64,000 nucleotides of DNA. Source: Actinacidiphila cocklensis (GTDB lineage Bacteria; Actinomycetota; Actinomycetes; Streptomycetales; Streptomycetaceae). The position numbers and the translations under genes are program-made. Every line of letters begins with the position of its first letter. Positions within the stretch are counted from its first letter, which is position 1. The notes under the pieces were generated by a model, which saw only the letters and a program-made list of their open reading frames with translations, did not search any database and was not told the DNA's origin. Positions 18,031-25,831 of this stretch are shown here, in pieces. The stretch is from positions 62,001 through 126,000 of the forward strand of contig NZ_CAJSLV010000047.1 in the NCBI RefSeq assembly GCF_907177275.1. Reading direction: 5' to 3'.

Positions 18031-19187
18031 TCTGCCCCACCTGCCGCCACGACAACCCCCCGGGCACCCGCTTCTGCGCCGCCTGCCAGGCCTTCCTGGC
18101 ATGGGACCCGGCCCCCGAATCCGCTGCGGACCCGCCGCCCGACCCGGACGCCCACCACCGGCCCCCGCCGCAGGGGTACGGCCCCCCGCCCGCGGCGCTG
18201 CCGGAGCCCGCACCCCCACCGCAACCGCCCGCGCAGGGGTTCGGGCCGCCGCCGCAGCGGTACGAGCCCGTGCCGCCGCCGTTGCCGCCGCCCGATCCGC
18301 GGAGCGGGCCCGTCGTGCCGGACGCGGCCGCGGCCCGGCGGCCCGGCGAGCGGATGGACCGGCCGCAGCCGGTGACGGGCTTCTTCGACGTCGGCACGGA
18401 GCAGCCCGCCGCCGAGTCGGCGCGGCCGCCGGACCGGCCCTGCCCGCGCTGCCGGGCCGCCAACCCGGCGGACCGGCACTTGTGCGGGCGGTGCGGCGCG
18501 GTGCTCGACCCGGTCGCCCCGGCCCCGACGGCGCCCGCGCCCGTACCCGAGGCGCGGCCGCCGTGGTGGCGGCGGCTGCGGCGCCCGGAGCGTACCGTCG
18601 CCGCGGGGTACCGCCCGCACACCCGCACCCGGCGCAGGCTGCGCCCGCGTGTGGTGTGGCCGGCGGTGGTCGTGGTGCTCGCCCTCGTGGGCTGGCTGGT
18701 CCGGGTCCAGCTCTCCGACCTGGTCTCGAACATCCAGGACCGGTCGGCGAAGCCGGCGCCGCTGCACCCGAACACCGCGACCGCGTCCACCGCGGAACCC
18801 GCGCACCCGGCGGACATGGCCTTCGACGGCTACGCGAACCGCTACTGGGCGCCGGCCGCCCCGGGCGCGGGCGCCGGCCAGTACGTGGAGGCCGGGTTCC
18901 CGCACGCCGTGCGCCTGGTGACGATCCTGATCACCCCGGGCTGCTCGGCGGACGACGGCACCTTCCTCATGCAGGCCCGCCCGTCGAAGATCACCCTCAC
19001 CTTCTACGACACCGCGGGCCGCCCGACCACGCACACGGTCACGCTGCACGACCAGGCGGGCCCGCAGACCTTCGAGGTCCACGCCTCGGACGTCACCAAG
19101 GTCCGCCTCACCACCGACGCCAGTTACGGCGCGACCGGCCGCCACCGGCTGGCCATTGCGGAAGTGGAGTTCTTCGGGCGCCAGTGA
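18027..19187 (+). CDS. zinc-ribbon, single-pass membrane protein with C-terminal glycan-binding-like domain
   Basis: A 386-residue protein, ATG 18027 overlapping the previous stop. Order of parts: zinc ribbon 1 (CPTCRHDNPPGTRFCAAC, residues 3-20), Pro-rich linker, zinc ribbon 2 (CPRCRAANPADRHLCGRC), a basic patch, one transmembrane helix (VVWPAVVVVLALVGWLVRVQ), then an outer domain of about 140 residues. The outer domain begins with the AFDGYANRYW element and ends ATGRHRLAIAEVEFFGRQ, as in discoidin/NADase-type glycan-binding folds. Cytoplasmic ribbons plus an extracellular sugar-binding-like domain suggest a factor that tethers or docks the particle at the membrane. That function is inferred. 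Confidence 0.86.
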   Translation: MICPTCRHDNPPGTRFCAACQAFLAWDPAPESAADPPPDPDAHHRPPPQGYGPPPAALPEPAPPPQPPAQGFGPPPQRYEPVPPPLPPPDPRSGPVVPDAAAARRPGERMDRPQPVTGFFDVGTEQPAAESARPPDRPCPRCRAANPADRHLCGRCGAVLDPVAPAPTAPAPVPEARPPWWRRLRRPERTVAAGYRPHTRTRRRLRPRVVWPAVVVVLALVGWLVRVQLSDLVSNIQDRSAKPAPLHPNTATASTAEPAHPADMAFDGYANRYWAPAAPGAGAGQYVEAGFPHAVRLVTILITPGCSADDGTFLMQARPSKITLTFYDTAGRPTTHTVTLHDQAGPQTFEVHASDVTKVRLTTDASYGATGRHRLAIAEVEFFGRQ

Positions 19188-19231
19188 CCGATTCCGTCAA
19201 TCCATGACCTGCGGCCGTCGAGCCGGGAACG

Positions 19232-19281
19232 GCGACCGGTGATCGTTTTCCGGGTCGGCCACGGAAAAACGATCACCGGCG
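19232..19281. terminator. bidirectional hairpin terminator
   Basis: A near-perfect inverted repeat of about 20 bp: arms CGACCGGTGATCGTTTTCCG and CGGAAAAACGATCACCGGCG around a 9-base loop. It lies between the convergent ends of the CIS structural operon and the LuxR-type regulator, where a shared terminator is expected. Confidence 0.75.
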
Positions 19282-19290
19282 AACGGTCCG

Positions 19291-19926
19291 TCAGATCAGC
19301 CCCTGACGCATCGCGTAAGCGACCGCCTGCGAACGCGTCCGCAAATTCAGCCGGGTCATCACCGAGTGCAGAATGTTCTTGATCGTGCGGTCGGAATATG
19401 CGAGTTTCAGGGCGATATCCGCAGTGCTGCACCCCTCGGCCACGAGCCGCAGCACTTCGATCTCCCGTTCGTTGAGCCGGCTGAGATTCAGCCCGTGCGC
19501 ATTCGTCCGCTCGCCCTGGAAGCGGCCGACCTGTACCAGCAGCCCGCCCAGCAGGTCCGCGGGAACGTACCCCTCGCCGCGGGCGACCGCGCCGATGACC
19601 TCCACGAGCTTCGCGGGCGAGGCCTCGGAGCGGCGGATCACCCCGATGAAGCCGCACTCCGCCGCCTTGAGCAGCTGATTCTCGTCGATGAGGGTCACCA
19701 CGAGCACCCCGCGCGGGCTCCCCGCCCGGTGGATCTGCCGCAGCATACCGAGCACCTCGTCGTCCACGGCGTCGACGACCGCCACGACGACGGACGCCGC
19801 CTCGGGATCTCGGTCGAGCAGGCGGACTTCAGGCCGCAGCCGCAATTGGCTCGCCACCCCGGCCTGCGAGATCGGATCCCACGTCCGAAGATCGACGGCG
19901 ATCCGATCAACACTCATTTCCTTCAC
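19291..19926 (-). CDS. LuxR/NarL-type regulator with degenerate receiver domain
   Basis: A 211-residue regulator. GTG 19926 is preceded by GGAGGG at three bases; ATG 19917 is an alternative. The N-terminal 125 residues resemble a response-regulator receiver but lack its chemistry: the acidic pair after strand 1 is replaced by VDLR, and the conserved lysine position reads GVIRRSEASP. The C-terminal HTH is complete (LNEREIEVLRLVAEGCSTAD, TIKNILHSVMTRLNLRTRSQ). It converges on the CIS structural genes and is divergent from the membrane-protein gene at 20115, so it is a good candidate local regulator of the system, probably not by phosphorylation. Confidence 0.88.
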   Translation of the reverse strand: MKEMSVDRIAVDLRTWDPISQAGVASQLRLRPEVRLLDRDPEAASVVVAVVDAVDDEVLGMLRQIHRAGSPRGVLVVTLIDENQLLKAAECGFIGVIRRSEASPAKLVEVIGAVARGEGYVPADLLGGLLVQVGRFQGERTNAHGLNLSRLNEREIEVLRLVAEGCSTADIALKLAYSDRTIKNILHSVMTRLNLRTRSQAVAYAMRQGLI

Positions 19927-20114
19927 GGTCCCTCCCCCTTTCGTGCACAATTCTCAGTCTCCTGACGTGCACTGCCGGCATCTGGAGTTCCCGTTCTGTC
20001 ATCCCGATATTCCCTGACGCGACGAAGGATGACTCAAAGCGAACCCATTCCTGCCCGAAAGACTTCCTGCACGGCCACTCCGGAGGGAAAACTTCCGCGC
20101 CTACGGTGGCGCGT

Positions 20115-21503
20115 ATGAGTATTTCGGCGAGCTTCGACGAGGGTGCCGTCGCCGTGGAACCTGGCGATGACGTGGCGCTGCTGGTACAGGTGGCCAATTC
20201 CGGTACCACCGTCGAGGAGCTGCACCTCGAACCCGTCGGCCCCTGCGCCGCGTGGACCACGGTGGAGCCCGAGCGGCTGTCGCTCTACCCGGGTGCCTCG
20301 GGCAGCGCGCAGGTGCACGTCCGCCCGCCGCGCGCGCCCGGCACCGCCCCCGGCGCCACGACGCTGGGCCTGCGGCTGGTGCCCACGAGCGACGCGAACC
20401 TGCCGGTCGTCGCCGAACGGCCGCTGGAGGTCATGCTGTTCACCGACCTCTCCGCCGAACTGGTGCCGCGCACCTCGCAGAGCGCGTGGCGCGGCCGGCA
20501 CGAGGCCGCGGTCGACAACCGGGGCAACACCCCGCTGACCATCGCGCTGGCAGCCCAGGGCATGGGCGAGCGCGTGAGGTTCGTGCTGGACCCCGCCGAA
20601 CTGACCATCCCCTGCGGCGAGACGAAGCTCGCCCGTCTCAGCGCCCGTCCGGTACGCCGGATCTGGCGCGGCGCGCCCGCGACGCACTCCTTCCAGGTCC
20701 TGGTCACGCCGGAGCCCGCGCCGGACGGCAGCGCCCGCCCACCCGCCGTCCTCGACGGCACCTACGAGCAGCAGGCCGTCCTGCCGCGCTGGCTGCCGCG
20801 CGCGATCATCACCACGGTGCTCCTCGCGGGCGTCCTCGTCGGTCTCTGGTACGGGCTGCTGCGTCCGACCGTACGGTCCGCGGCGCGCGACGCCATCACG
20901 CCCGAGTCGATCGCCAGCGCCGCGTCCGCCACCCCGGGGACGACCGCCGTAGGCACCACGACCGGCACCTCCGCGGGCTCCACCGCCGGTGCCACGGCGG
21001 GTACGGGCACCACCGCGGGCACCGGCACGACCGCCCCGGCGGCGACCGGGGGCGGCACCTCCGCGGGCACCGGCAGCACGGCGGGCAGCGCGGGCAGCGC
21101 GGGCGGCGCCAACCCGGCGAGCGGCACGAACGCCGCGGCCGGAGTGCCGACCAGCGCCCGCATCAGCGCCAAGGACTCGGTCGGCGGGGGCACCAAGTCG
21201 GCCTCCTACACCGTCGCGAGCGGCAAAAGCTTCAACGTCACGGACATCCTGGTGCAGAACCCGCAGGGCGACGCGGGCACCCTCGTGGTCGCCACCGCGG
21301 ACGGGCAGATCCTCAGTCTGGCGTTGGAGGACTTCCGCTCCTCCGACTACCACTTCGTCACGCCGATCGTGATCCCGGCGGGCGGCAGGGCCACGCTGAC
21401 GGTCGGCTGCCGCGAGGTCGGCCGCCCGGTCAAGGCGCCCGTCCCCTCGCAGTGCACGGAGTCCCTCTTCCTCGGCGGCACCCTCCAGAGCCCCAGGCGC
21501 TGA
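20115..21503 (+). CDS. single-pass membrane protein with Ig-like cytoplasmic region, CIS-associated
   Basis: A 462-residue protein; ATG 20115 chosen, with a GTG nine bases upstream in frame as alternative. Residues 1 to about 220 form two Ig-like/COG1470-type beta domains (ASFDEGAVAVEPGDDVALLV, EAAVDNRGNTPLTIALAAQG). Residues about 232-252 are one transmembrane helix (IITTVLLAGVLVGLWYGLL). A low-complexity Thr/Gly/Ala/Ser linker of about 100 residues leads to a small extracellular domain ending CTESLFLGGTLQSPRR. There is no signal peptide, so the beta domains are cytoplasmic. Lying between the CIS regulator and the DUF4157 gene, it may link intracellular particles or cargo to the membrane; this is inference. 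Confidence 0.82.
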   Translation: MSISASFDEGAVAVEPGDDVALLVQVANSGTTVEELHLEPVGPCAAWTTVEPERLSLYPGASGSAQVHVRPPRAPGTAPGATTLGLRLVPTSDANLPVVAERPLEVMLFTDLSAELVPRTSQSAWRGRHEAAVDNRGNTPLTIALAAQGMGERVRFVLDPAELTIPCGETKLARLSARPVRRIWRGAPATHSFQVLVTPEPAPDGSARPPAVLDGTYEQQAVLPRWLPRAIITTVLLAGVLVGLWYGLLRPTVRSAARDAITPESIASAASATPGTTAVGTTTGTSAGSTAGATAGTGTTAGTGTTAPAATGGGTSAGTGSTAGSAGSAGGANPASGTNAAAGVPTSARISAKDSVGGGTKSASYTVASGKSFNVTDILVQNPQGDAGTLVVATADGQILSLALEDFRSSDYHFVTPIVIPAGGRATLTVGCREVGRPVKAPVPSQCTESLFLGGTLQSPRR

Positions 21504-21595
21504 CCGGGCGCGCACGACCCGCAAGGCCCACGAGAACCGCACCACCCGCATCACCCGCATCACCCCTCGTACGACACCCTCCGGGAGGAGCCGGC

Positions 21596-22396
21596 ATGCG
21601 AGCGCACGACCACGGCCCTGAGCACGACCACGAGCAGGACGGCGCCCAGCGGCAGAACGCGGACGCCGACGCGCAGCAGGCGGCCCTGCCCCATCTGCTC
21701 AGGGCGGCGGCCGCGGGCCGCACGGACGTGGTCGGCACCGCCGGCATGGGCGTGCTCCAGCGGCTCGTCGGCAACAGCGGGGTGGGCGCGGTGCTCCAGC
21801 GCGAGCGCCGGCACGAGGACGAGGACCACGCGGAGGCGCCCGAGCCCGCACCGCGGTCGTCCGTGCACGACGTCGTCGGCGGTGGGGGCGGCGAGCCCCT
21901 GGACGCAGGGACGCGTACGGACATGGAGTCCCGGCTCGGCGCGGACTTCGGCGACGTCCGCCTGCACACCGGTTCCGGCGCGCACGCCTCCGCGACCGAG
22001 GTCGGCGCCCGCGCTTACACCGTCGGCAACAACATCGTCTTCCAGCGCGACGCCTACGACACCGCGTCCGACGCCGGCCGCACCACGCTCGCCCACGAGC
22101 TGACGCACGTCATGCAGCAGCGGCAGGGCCCGGTCGACGGCACCGAGGCCGCCGGCGGCATCCGCGTGAGCAACCCCTCCGACCGCTTCGAGCAGGAGGC
22201 GTCGGCCAACGCCGAGCGCGTCATGGCCGCGCCCTCCCCCGCCGCCCGGCCGGCGGAACCCGCGCCCCCGGCGGCCGTCCCGGCGGGAGCGGCCGTCCAG
22301 CGCGAGGAGGACGACGCGGCGGCGGCCGTCCAGCGGGCGCCGGAGCAGGAAAAGGGCGACAAGGAGGACGAGGAAGAAGCGCCGCCCGAAAGCTGA
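21596..22396 (+). CDS. DUF4157 (eCIS core domain) protein with HELTH motif
   Basis: A 266-residue protein, ATG 21596 after GGGAGGAGCC. The N-terminal 70 residues are His/Asp/Gln-rich and contain GVLQRLVGNSGVGAVLQRE, close to the motif at the front of the large minus-strand protein. The DUF4157 domain follows: MESRLGADFGDVRLHTGSGA, VGNNIVFQRDAYDT and LAHELTHVMQQRQG, the last a zincin-like HExxH site. The C-terminal 70 residues are Ala/Pro-rich with two VQR motifs and an acidic tail. DUF4157 domains mark CIS cargo and may direct loading or self-processing. Here there is no extra toxin domain, so it may be a stand-alone adaptor or peptidase. Confidence 0.9.
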   Translation: MRAHDHGPEHDHEQDGAQRQNADADAQQAALPHLLRAAAAGRTDVVGTAGMGVLQRLVGNSGVGAVLQRERRHEDEDHAEAPEPAPRSSVHDVVGGGGGEPLDAGTRTDMESRLGADFGDVRLHTGSGAHASATEVGARAYTVGNNIVFQRDAYDTASDAGRTTLAHELTHVMQQRQGPVDGTEAAGGIRVSNPSDRFEQEASANAERVMAAPSPAARPAEPAPPAAVPAGAAVQREEDDAAAAVQRAPEQEKGDKEDEEEAPPES

Positions 22397-22453
22397 CGCC
22401 TCTTCCCCCGCCGTCCGCGCCCCCTCCCCGGAGAGCCCGGCCCCTTCCGCGGC

Positions 22454-22762
22454 TCAGCCCTTGACGCAGACGACCTGCTTGAGCTTGGCCACCACCTCGA
22501 CCAGGCCGCGCTGCTGGTCGATGACCTTCTCGATCGGCTTGTACGCGCCCGGGTCTCGTCGACGACCCCGGAGTCCCTGCGGCACTCCACCCCGCGCGTC
22601 TACGTCCTGCAGCAGGCCCATCATCAGCGCGCGGTTGCGCTTGGCGTACTCCTGCGCCCAGAACAGGTCGTTGCGGTACGCCGCCATCCGCGGGGTGTCC
22701 GCGACGAACACGGCGAGCTCGCAGTCGACCAGGCCCTTGTTGTGCGGCAGGGCCTGGGCCAC
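22454..22762 (-). pseudogene. remnant of RtcB RNA ligase
   Basis: The minus strand retains two recognisable RtcB pieces fused by a deletion. They are LPHNKGLVDCELAVF with RMAAYRNDLFWAQEYAKRNR (mid-protein) and the C-terminus AYKPIEKVIDQQRGLVEVVA ending KLKQVVCVKG. The catalytic N-terminal half is absent. Between the pieces the expected VECRRDSGVVDE element is still encoded but in another frame (near 22560-22590), so at least one frameshift accompanies the internal deletion. RtcB joins RNA ends in repair and tRNA splicing; this copy cannot be functional. It lies exactly at the boundary between the CIS cluster and core genes. Confidence 0.8.
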
Positions 22763-22814
22763 GCCGGCCTTTCGTGTGCACCTGGGGTGGTTGGCTGCCG
22801 CACGGGCCTCGTGG

Positions 22815-22950
22815 TGCGGGGCGGGCGTCGGGCCGCACGTCTTGCGGCACCACTACGCCAGCCTGCTCATCAAGCACGGCGAGTCCGTGAAGACCGTCTC
22901 CGAGCGCCTCGGCCACACCAACGCGGCGATGACGCTGAACATCTGCACCC
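22815..22950 (+). pseudogene. remnant of tyrosine recombinase (integrase) C-terminus
   Basis: In one plus-strand frame, the segment LRHHYASLLIKHGESVKTVS followed by ERLGHTNAAMTLNIC matches the C-terminal catalytic block of phage-type tyrosine recombinases (HxLRH, then LGH). The nucleophilic tyrosine expected three residues after TL is replaced by Cys (TGC, 22944-22946), and the frame runs on into unrelated sequence. There is no start or upstream catalytic domain. It is a dead fragment of an integrase and supports the view that this junction is an old insertion edge. Confidence 0.75.
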
Positions 22951-22978
22951 CCCCACCGCTCGGCTGCAAAGCCGCAGG

Positions 22979-25099
22979 TCAGACGTCGATTTTCGAGCGG
23001 TCGAGCGTCGTGGCAGAGTTGGTGATGAACTCCTTGCGGGGGGCCACCTCGTTGCCCATCAGAAGGTCGAAGGCCTGTTCTGCCGCTTCGATGTCGCTGA
23101 TGTTGATCCGGCGGAGGGTGCGGTGGCGGGGGTCCATCGTCGTCTCTGCCAGCTGGTTGGCGTCCATCTCGCCGAGGCCCTTGTAGCGCTGGATGCCGTC
23201 CTTGTAGCGGACGTTGCGGCGCTGGAGGTCCAGGAGGGTCTGGCGCAGTTCGCTGTCGGAGTAGGTGTAGATGTACTTGTCCTGGCCCTTCTTGGGCTGG
23301 ACGAGTTCGATGCGGTGCAGCGGGGGGACCGCGGAGAAGACCCGGCCCTCCTCGACCATCGGGCGCATGTAGCGCTGGAAGAGGGTCAGCAGCAGGCAGC
23401 GGATGTGGGCGCCGTCGACGTCGGCGTCGGCCAGGAAGATCACCTTGCCGTAGCGCGCCTGGTCGATGTCGAAGGTGCGCCCGGAGCCGGCTCCTATGAC
23501 CTGGATGATCGCGCCGCACTCGGCGTTCTTGAGCATGTCGGAGACCGACGACTTCTGGGTGTTGAGGATCTTCCCGCGGATCGGCAGCAGGGCCTGGAAC
23601 TCCGAACTGCGGGCCAGTTTGGCGGTGCCGAGCGCCGAGTCGCCCTCCACGATGAACAGTTCGCTGCGCTCGACGTCGTCGCTGCGGCAGTCGGCGAGCT
23701 TGGCCGGCAGCGAGGAGGTCTCCAGCGCCGTCTTCCTGCGCTGCGCCTCCTTGTGCTGGCGGGCCGCGATACGGGTCCTGGCGGCGGCGACGGCCTTCTC
23801 CAGCACCGCGCGTGCCTGGACCTTGGCGTCCCGCTTGGTGGAGGTCAGGAACTCCTTCAGCTCCTTGGCGACCACGGTGGCCACGATCCGGTTGGCGGCC
23901 GAGGTGCCGAGCACCTCCTTGGTCTGCCCCTCGAACTGCGGCTCGGCGAGCCGTACGGTGACGACGGCCGTCAGGCCCTCCATGGCGTCGTCCTTGACGA
24001 TGTCGTCCTCGGCGACCCGCAGCAGCTTCGCCGCACGCAGCGCTTCGTTCATCGTCCTGGTCACGGAGCGCTCGAAGCCCGTCACATGGGTGCCGCCCTT
24101 GGGCGTGGCGATGATGTTGACGAACGAGCGGGCGGTGGTGTCGTATCCGGTGCCCCAGCGCAGGGCGATGTCGACGCCCAGTTCTCGGGTGACCTCGGTC
24201 GGCGTCATGTGGCCGCGGTCGTCCAGGACCGGCACGGTCTCCTTGAAGGTGCCGCTTCCGGTGAGGCGCAGGACGTCGCAGATCGGCTTGTCCGGTGCCA
24301 GGAACTCGCAGAACTCGCTGATGCCGCCGTCGAAGTGGAATGTCTCCTCGACCGGCTTGTCCGACTCGATGCCGCGCTCGTCGCGCACCACGATGGTCAG
24401 GCCGGGGACGAGGAACGCGGTCTGCCGGGCGCGCTGGTGCAGGGTCTCCAGCGAGAGCTTGGCGTCCTTGAGGAAGATCTGCCGGTCCGCCCAGTACCGC
24501 ACGCGGGTGCCGGTACGGGTGCGAGGGACCTTCTTGGCCTTCTTGACGCCGCTGGCGGGGTCGAAGGCGGCGTCGGGACCCGCGCCGCTGAACGAGCCGG
24601 GCACCCCGCGCCGGAAGCTGATGGCGTGGGTGTGGCCGCTCCTGTCGACCTCCACGTCGAGGCGGGCCGACAGCGCGTTGACCACCGACGCGCCGACGCC
24701 GTGCAGACCGCCGGAGGCGGCGTACGAGCCACCGCCGAACTTGCCGCCTGCATGCAGCTTGGTCATGACGACCTCGACGCCGGACAGTCCGGTCTTGGGC
24801 TCGACGTCCACCGGGATGCCCCGGCCGTTGTCCCGGACCTCGATGGAGGCGTCCTCGCCGAGGATCACCTCGATGTAGTCGCAGTGGCCGCCCAGCGCCT
24901 CGTCCACCGAGTTGTCGATGATCTCCCAGACGCAGTGCATGAGGCCGCGGCTGTCCGTCGAGCCGATGTACATGCCGGGCCGTTTGCGAACCGCTTCGAG
25001 CCCCTCGAGAACGAGCAGGTGCCGCGCAGTGTAGTTGGAGCCGTCGCGATCGGCGCCCGTCAGCAGCGCGGAGGACGGCACGGATGTTTCGGCGGTCAC
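22979..25099 (-). CDS. parE: DNA topoisomerase IV subunit B
   Basis: A 706-residue type IIA topoisomerase B subunit, GTG 25099 with GAGGAG upstream. The GHKL ATPase motifs are present (EIIDNSVDEALGG, DNGRGIP, SGGLHGVGASVVNALSARL), as are the transducer lysine region and the TOPRIM domain (LFIVEGDSALGTAKLARSSE, FLADADVDGAHIRCL). The C-terminus ends with IQRYKGLGEMDANQLAETTM. It pairs with ParC, not in the window, to decatenate chromosomes. I call ParE rather than GyrB because of its position near hrdB, where Streptomyces carry the second topoisomerase B gene; the sequence alone does not separate the two with certainty. Confidence 0.93.
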   Translation of the reverse strand: MTAETSVPSSALLTGADRDGSNYTARHLLVLEGLEAVRKRPGMYIGSTDSRGLMHCVWEIIDNSVDEALGGHCDYIEVILGEDASIEVRDNGRGIPVDVEPKTGLSGVEVVMTKLHAGGKFGGGSYAASGGLHGVGASVVNALSARLDVEVDRSGHTHAISFRRGVPGSFSGAGPDAAFDPASGVKKAKKVPRTRTGTRVRYWADRQIFLKDAKLSLETLHQRARQTAFLVPGLTIVVRDERGIESDKPVEETFHFDGGISEFCEFLAPDKPICDVLRLTGSGTFKETVPVLDDRGHMTPTEVTRELGVDIALRWGTGYDTTARSFVNIIATPKGGTHVTGFERSVTRTMNEALRAAKLLRVAEDDIVKDDAMEGLTAVVTVRLAEPQFEGQTKEVLGTSAANRIVATVVAKELKEFLTSTKRDAKVQARAVLEKAVAAARTRIAARQHKEAQRRKTALETSSLPAKLADCRSDDVERSELFIVEGDSALGTAKLARSSEFQALLPIRGKILNTQKSSVSDMLKNAECGAIIQVIGAGSGRTFDIDQARYGKVIFLADADVDGAHIRCLLLTLFQRYMRPMVEEGRVFSAVPPLHRIELVQPKKGQDKYIYTYSDSELRQTLLDLQRRNVRYKDGIQRYKGLGEMDANQLAETTMDPRHRTLRRINISDIEAAEQAFDLLMGNEVAPRKEFITNSATTLDRSKIDV

Positions 25100-25524
25100 G
25101 CGGACAACTCCTCGATCTGGATGGCCTGAAGGTCTTCAGCCGTATCGGTGAGAGGGTACCGAGGTCAGCGGCGGCGGCCACGCCGCCACCCGGTATTCGG
25201 GCCTCCATCCTAGTCTCGTTCGAGCATGTGTTCGATCACCCGCGCGAGTGATACACATGTCACGTTCCCAAAGAGGCATGAACCATTTAGGCTCCGGGCA
25301 CGTCCTCACCAACACCCCGGCAAGCCGGTCGGGGCCAGATGTGGACAAGCACACCAAAAGCCCCACAAGCAACATCTGACGAAAAAACTCCTATTCGCCG
25401 CCAATCGGTCACACCCAGTCATCCCGAGGCCCGTTTTCGAGGAAAAGTCGTCAGCGGGAACGTTTTCGGCCTGGTTGGATGTTGACCCTGGTACGACAGC
25501 TCGTCGAGCTAGAGAAGAGGCGAC
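25100..25524. promoter_or_regulatory. divergent intergenic region upstream of parE and the DUF7455 gene
   Basis: No coding sequence is credible here. It contains a LexA-like palindrome at 25221-25234 and a stretch of lower GC at about 25240-25420. A TTGACC hexamer at 25482-25487, 38 bases before the GTG of the DUF7455 gene, could be a -35 element, but no -10 element at normal spacing is evident. Confidence 0.45.
25221..25234. promoter_or_regulatory. candidate LexA (SOS) box upstream of parE
   Basis: The sequence CGAGCATGTGTTCG differs at one position from the actinobacterial SOS box CGAAC-N4-GTTCG. It lies 121 bases upstream of the parE start. Its flanks (T before, A after) extend the symmetry to 16 bp. 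LexA control of this gene is not something I know to be established. Confidence 0.45.
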
Positions 25525-25755
25525 GTGACTACTGTTCTGACCCCCGCGAGTCCGCTGACAGCGGCAGACCGCTGCGACCGCTGCGGCGCTCAGGCCTACC
25601 TGCGTGTCGTGCTCATCAGTGGCGGAGAGCTGCTTTTCTGCGCGCACCACGGCCGCAAGTTCGAGCCGGAACTCAAGAAGATCGCTGCAGAAATACAGGA
25701 CGAGACCGGACGGCTTACCGACCCCCCGGCGTCGGCGGGAGATGACGAGCGCTGA
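25525..25755 (+). CDS. DUF7455 zinc-binding small protein
   Basis: A 76-residue protein, GTG 25525 after GAAGAGGCGAC. It contains DRCDRCGAQAYLRVVLISGG and LLFCAHHGRKFEPELKKIAA, giving a CxxC plus CxHH set suited to one zinc ion. The family is widespread and conserved in Streptomyces, with no known function. A strong hairpin follows the stop codon. Its position between parE and a secreted protease, on the opposite strand from both, indicates its own promoter. Confidence 0.9.
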   Translation: MTTVLTPASPLTAADRCDRCGAQAYLRVVLISGGELLFCAHHGRKFEPELKKIAAEIQDETGRLTDPPASAGDDER

Positions 25756-25780
25756 CACGTCGCACCAGCGACAGCTCGGA

Positions 25781-25823
25781 CCTGCGGGCGGACGGACCCC
25801 ATGAGGGGGTGTCCGCCCGCAGG
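25781..25823. terminator. bidirectional hairpin terminator
   Basis: A perfect 13-bp stem, CCTGCGGGCGGAC with GTCCGCCCGCAGG, extended inward by further G-C pairing. It lies in the short gap between the convergent DUF7455 and protease genes. Confidence 0.75.
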
Positions 25824-25831
25824 CTTTCCCG

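Noticed and set aside
20930-21130. Repetitive ACCGGC/GGCACC runs as a DNA repeat element.
   Set aside because: They encode the Thr/Gly/Ala linker of the membrane protein and are explained by coding low complexity.
25226-25528. A 100-codon plus-strand frame upstream of the DUF7455 gene.
   Set aside because: It has no ribosome site, unusual composition and overlaps the promoter region; no family resemblance.
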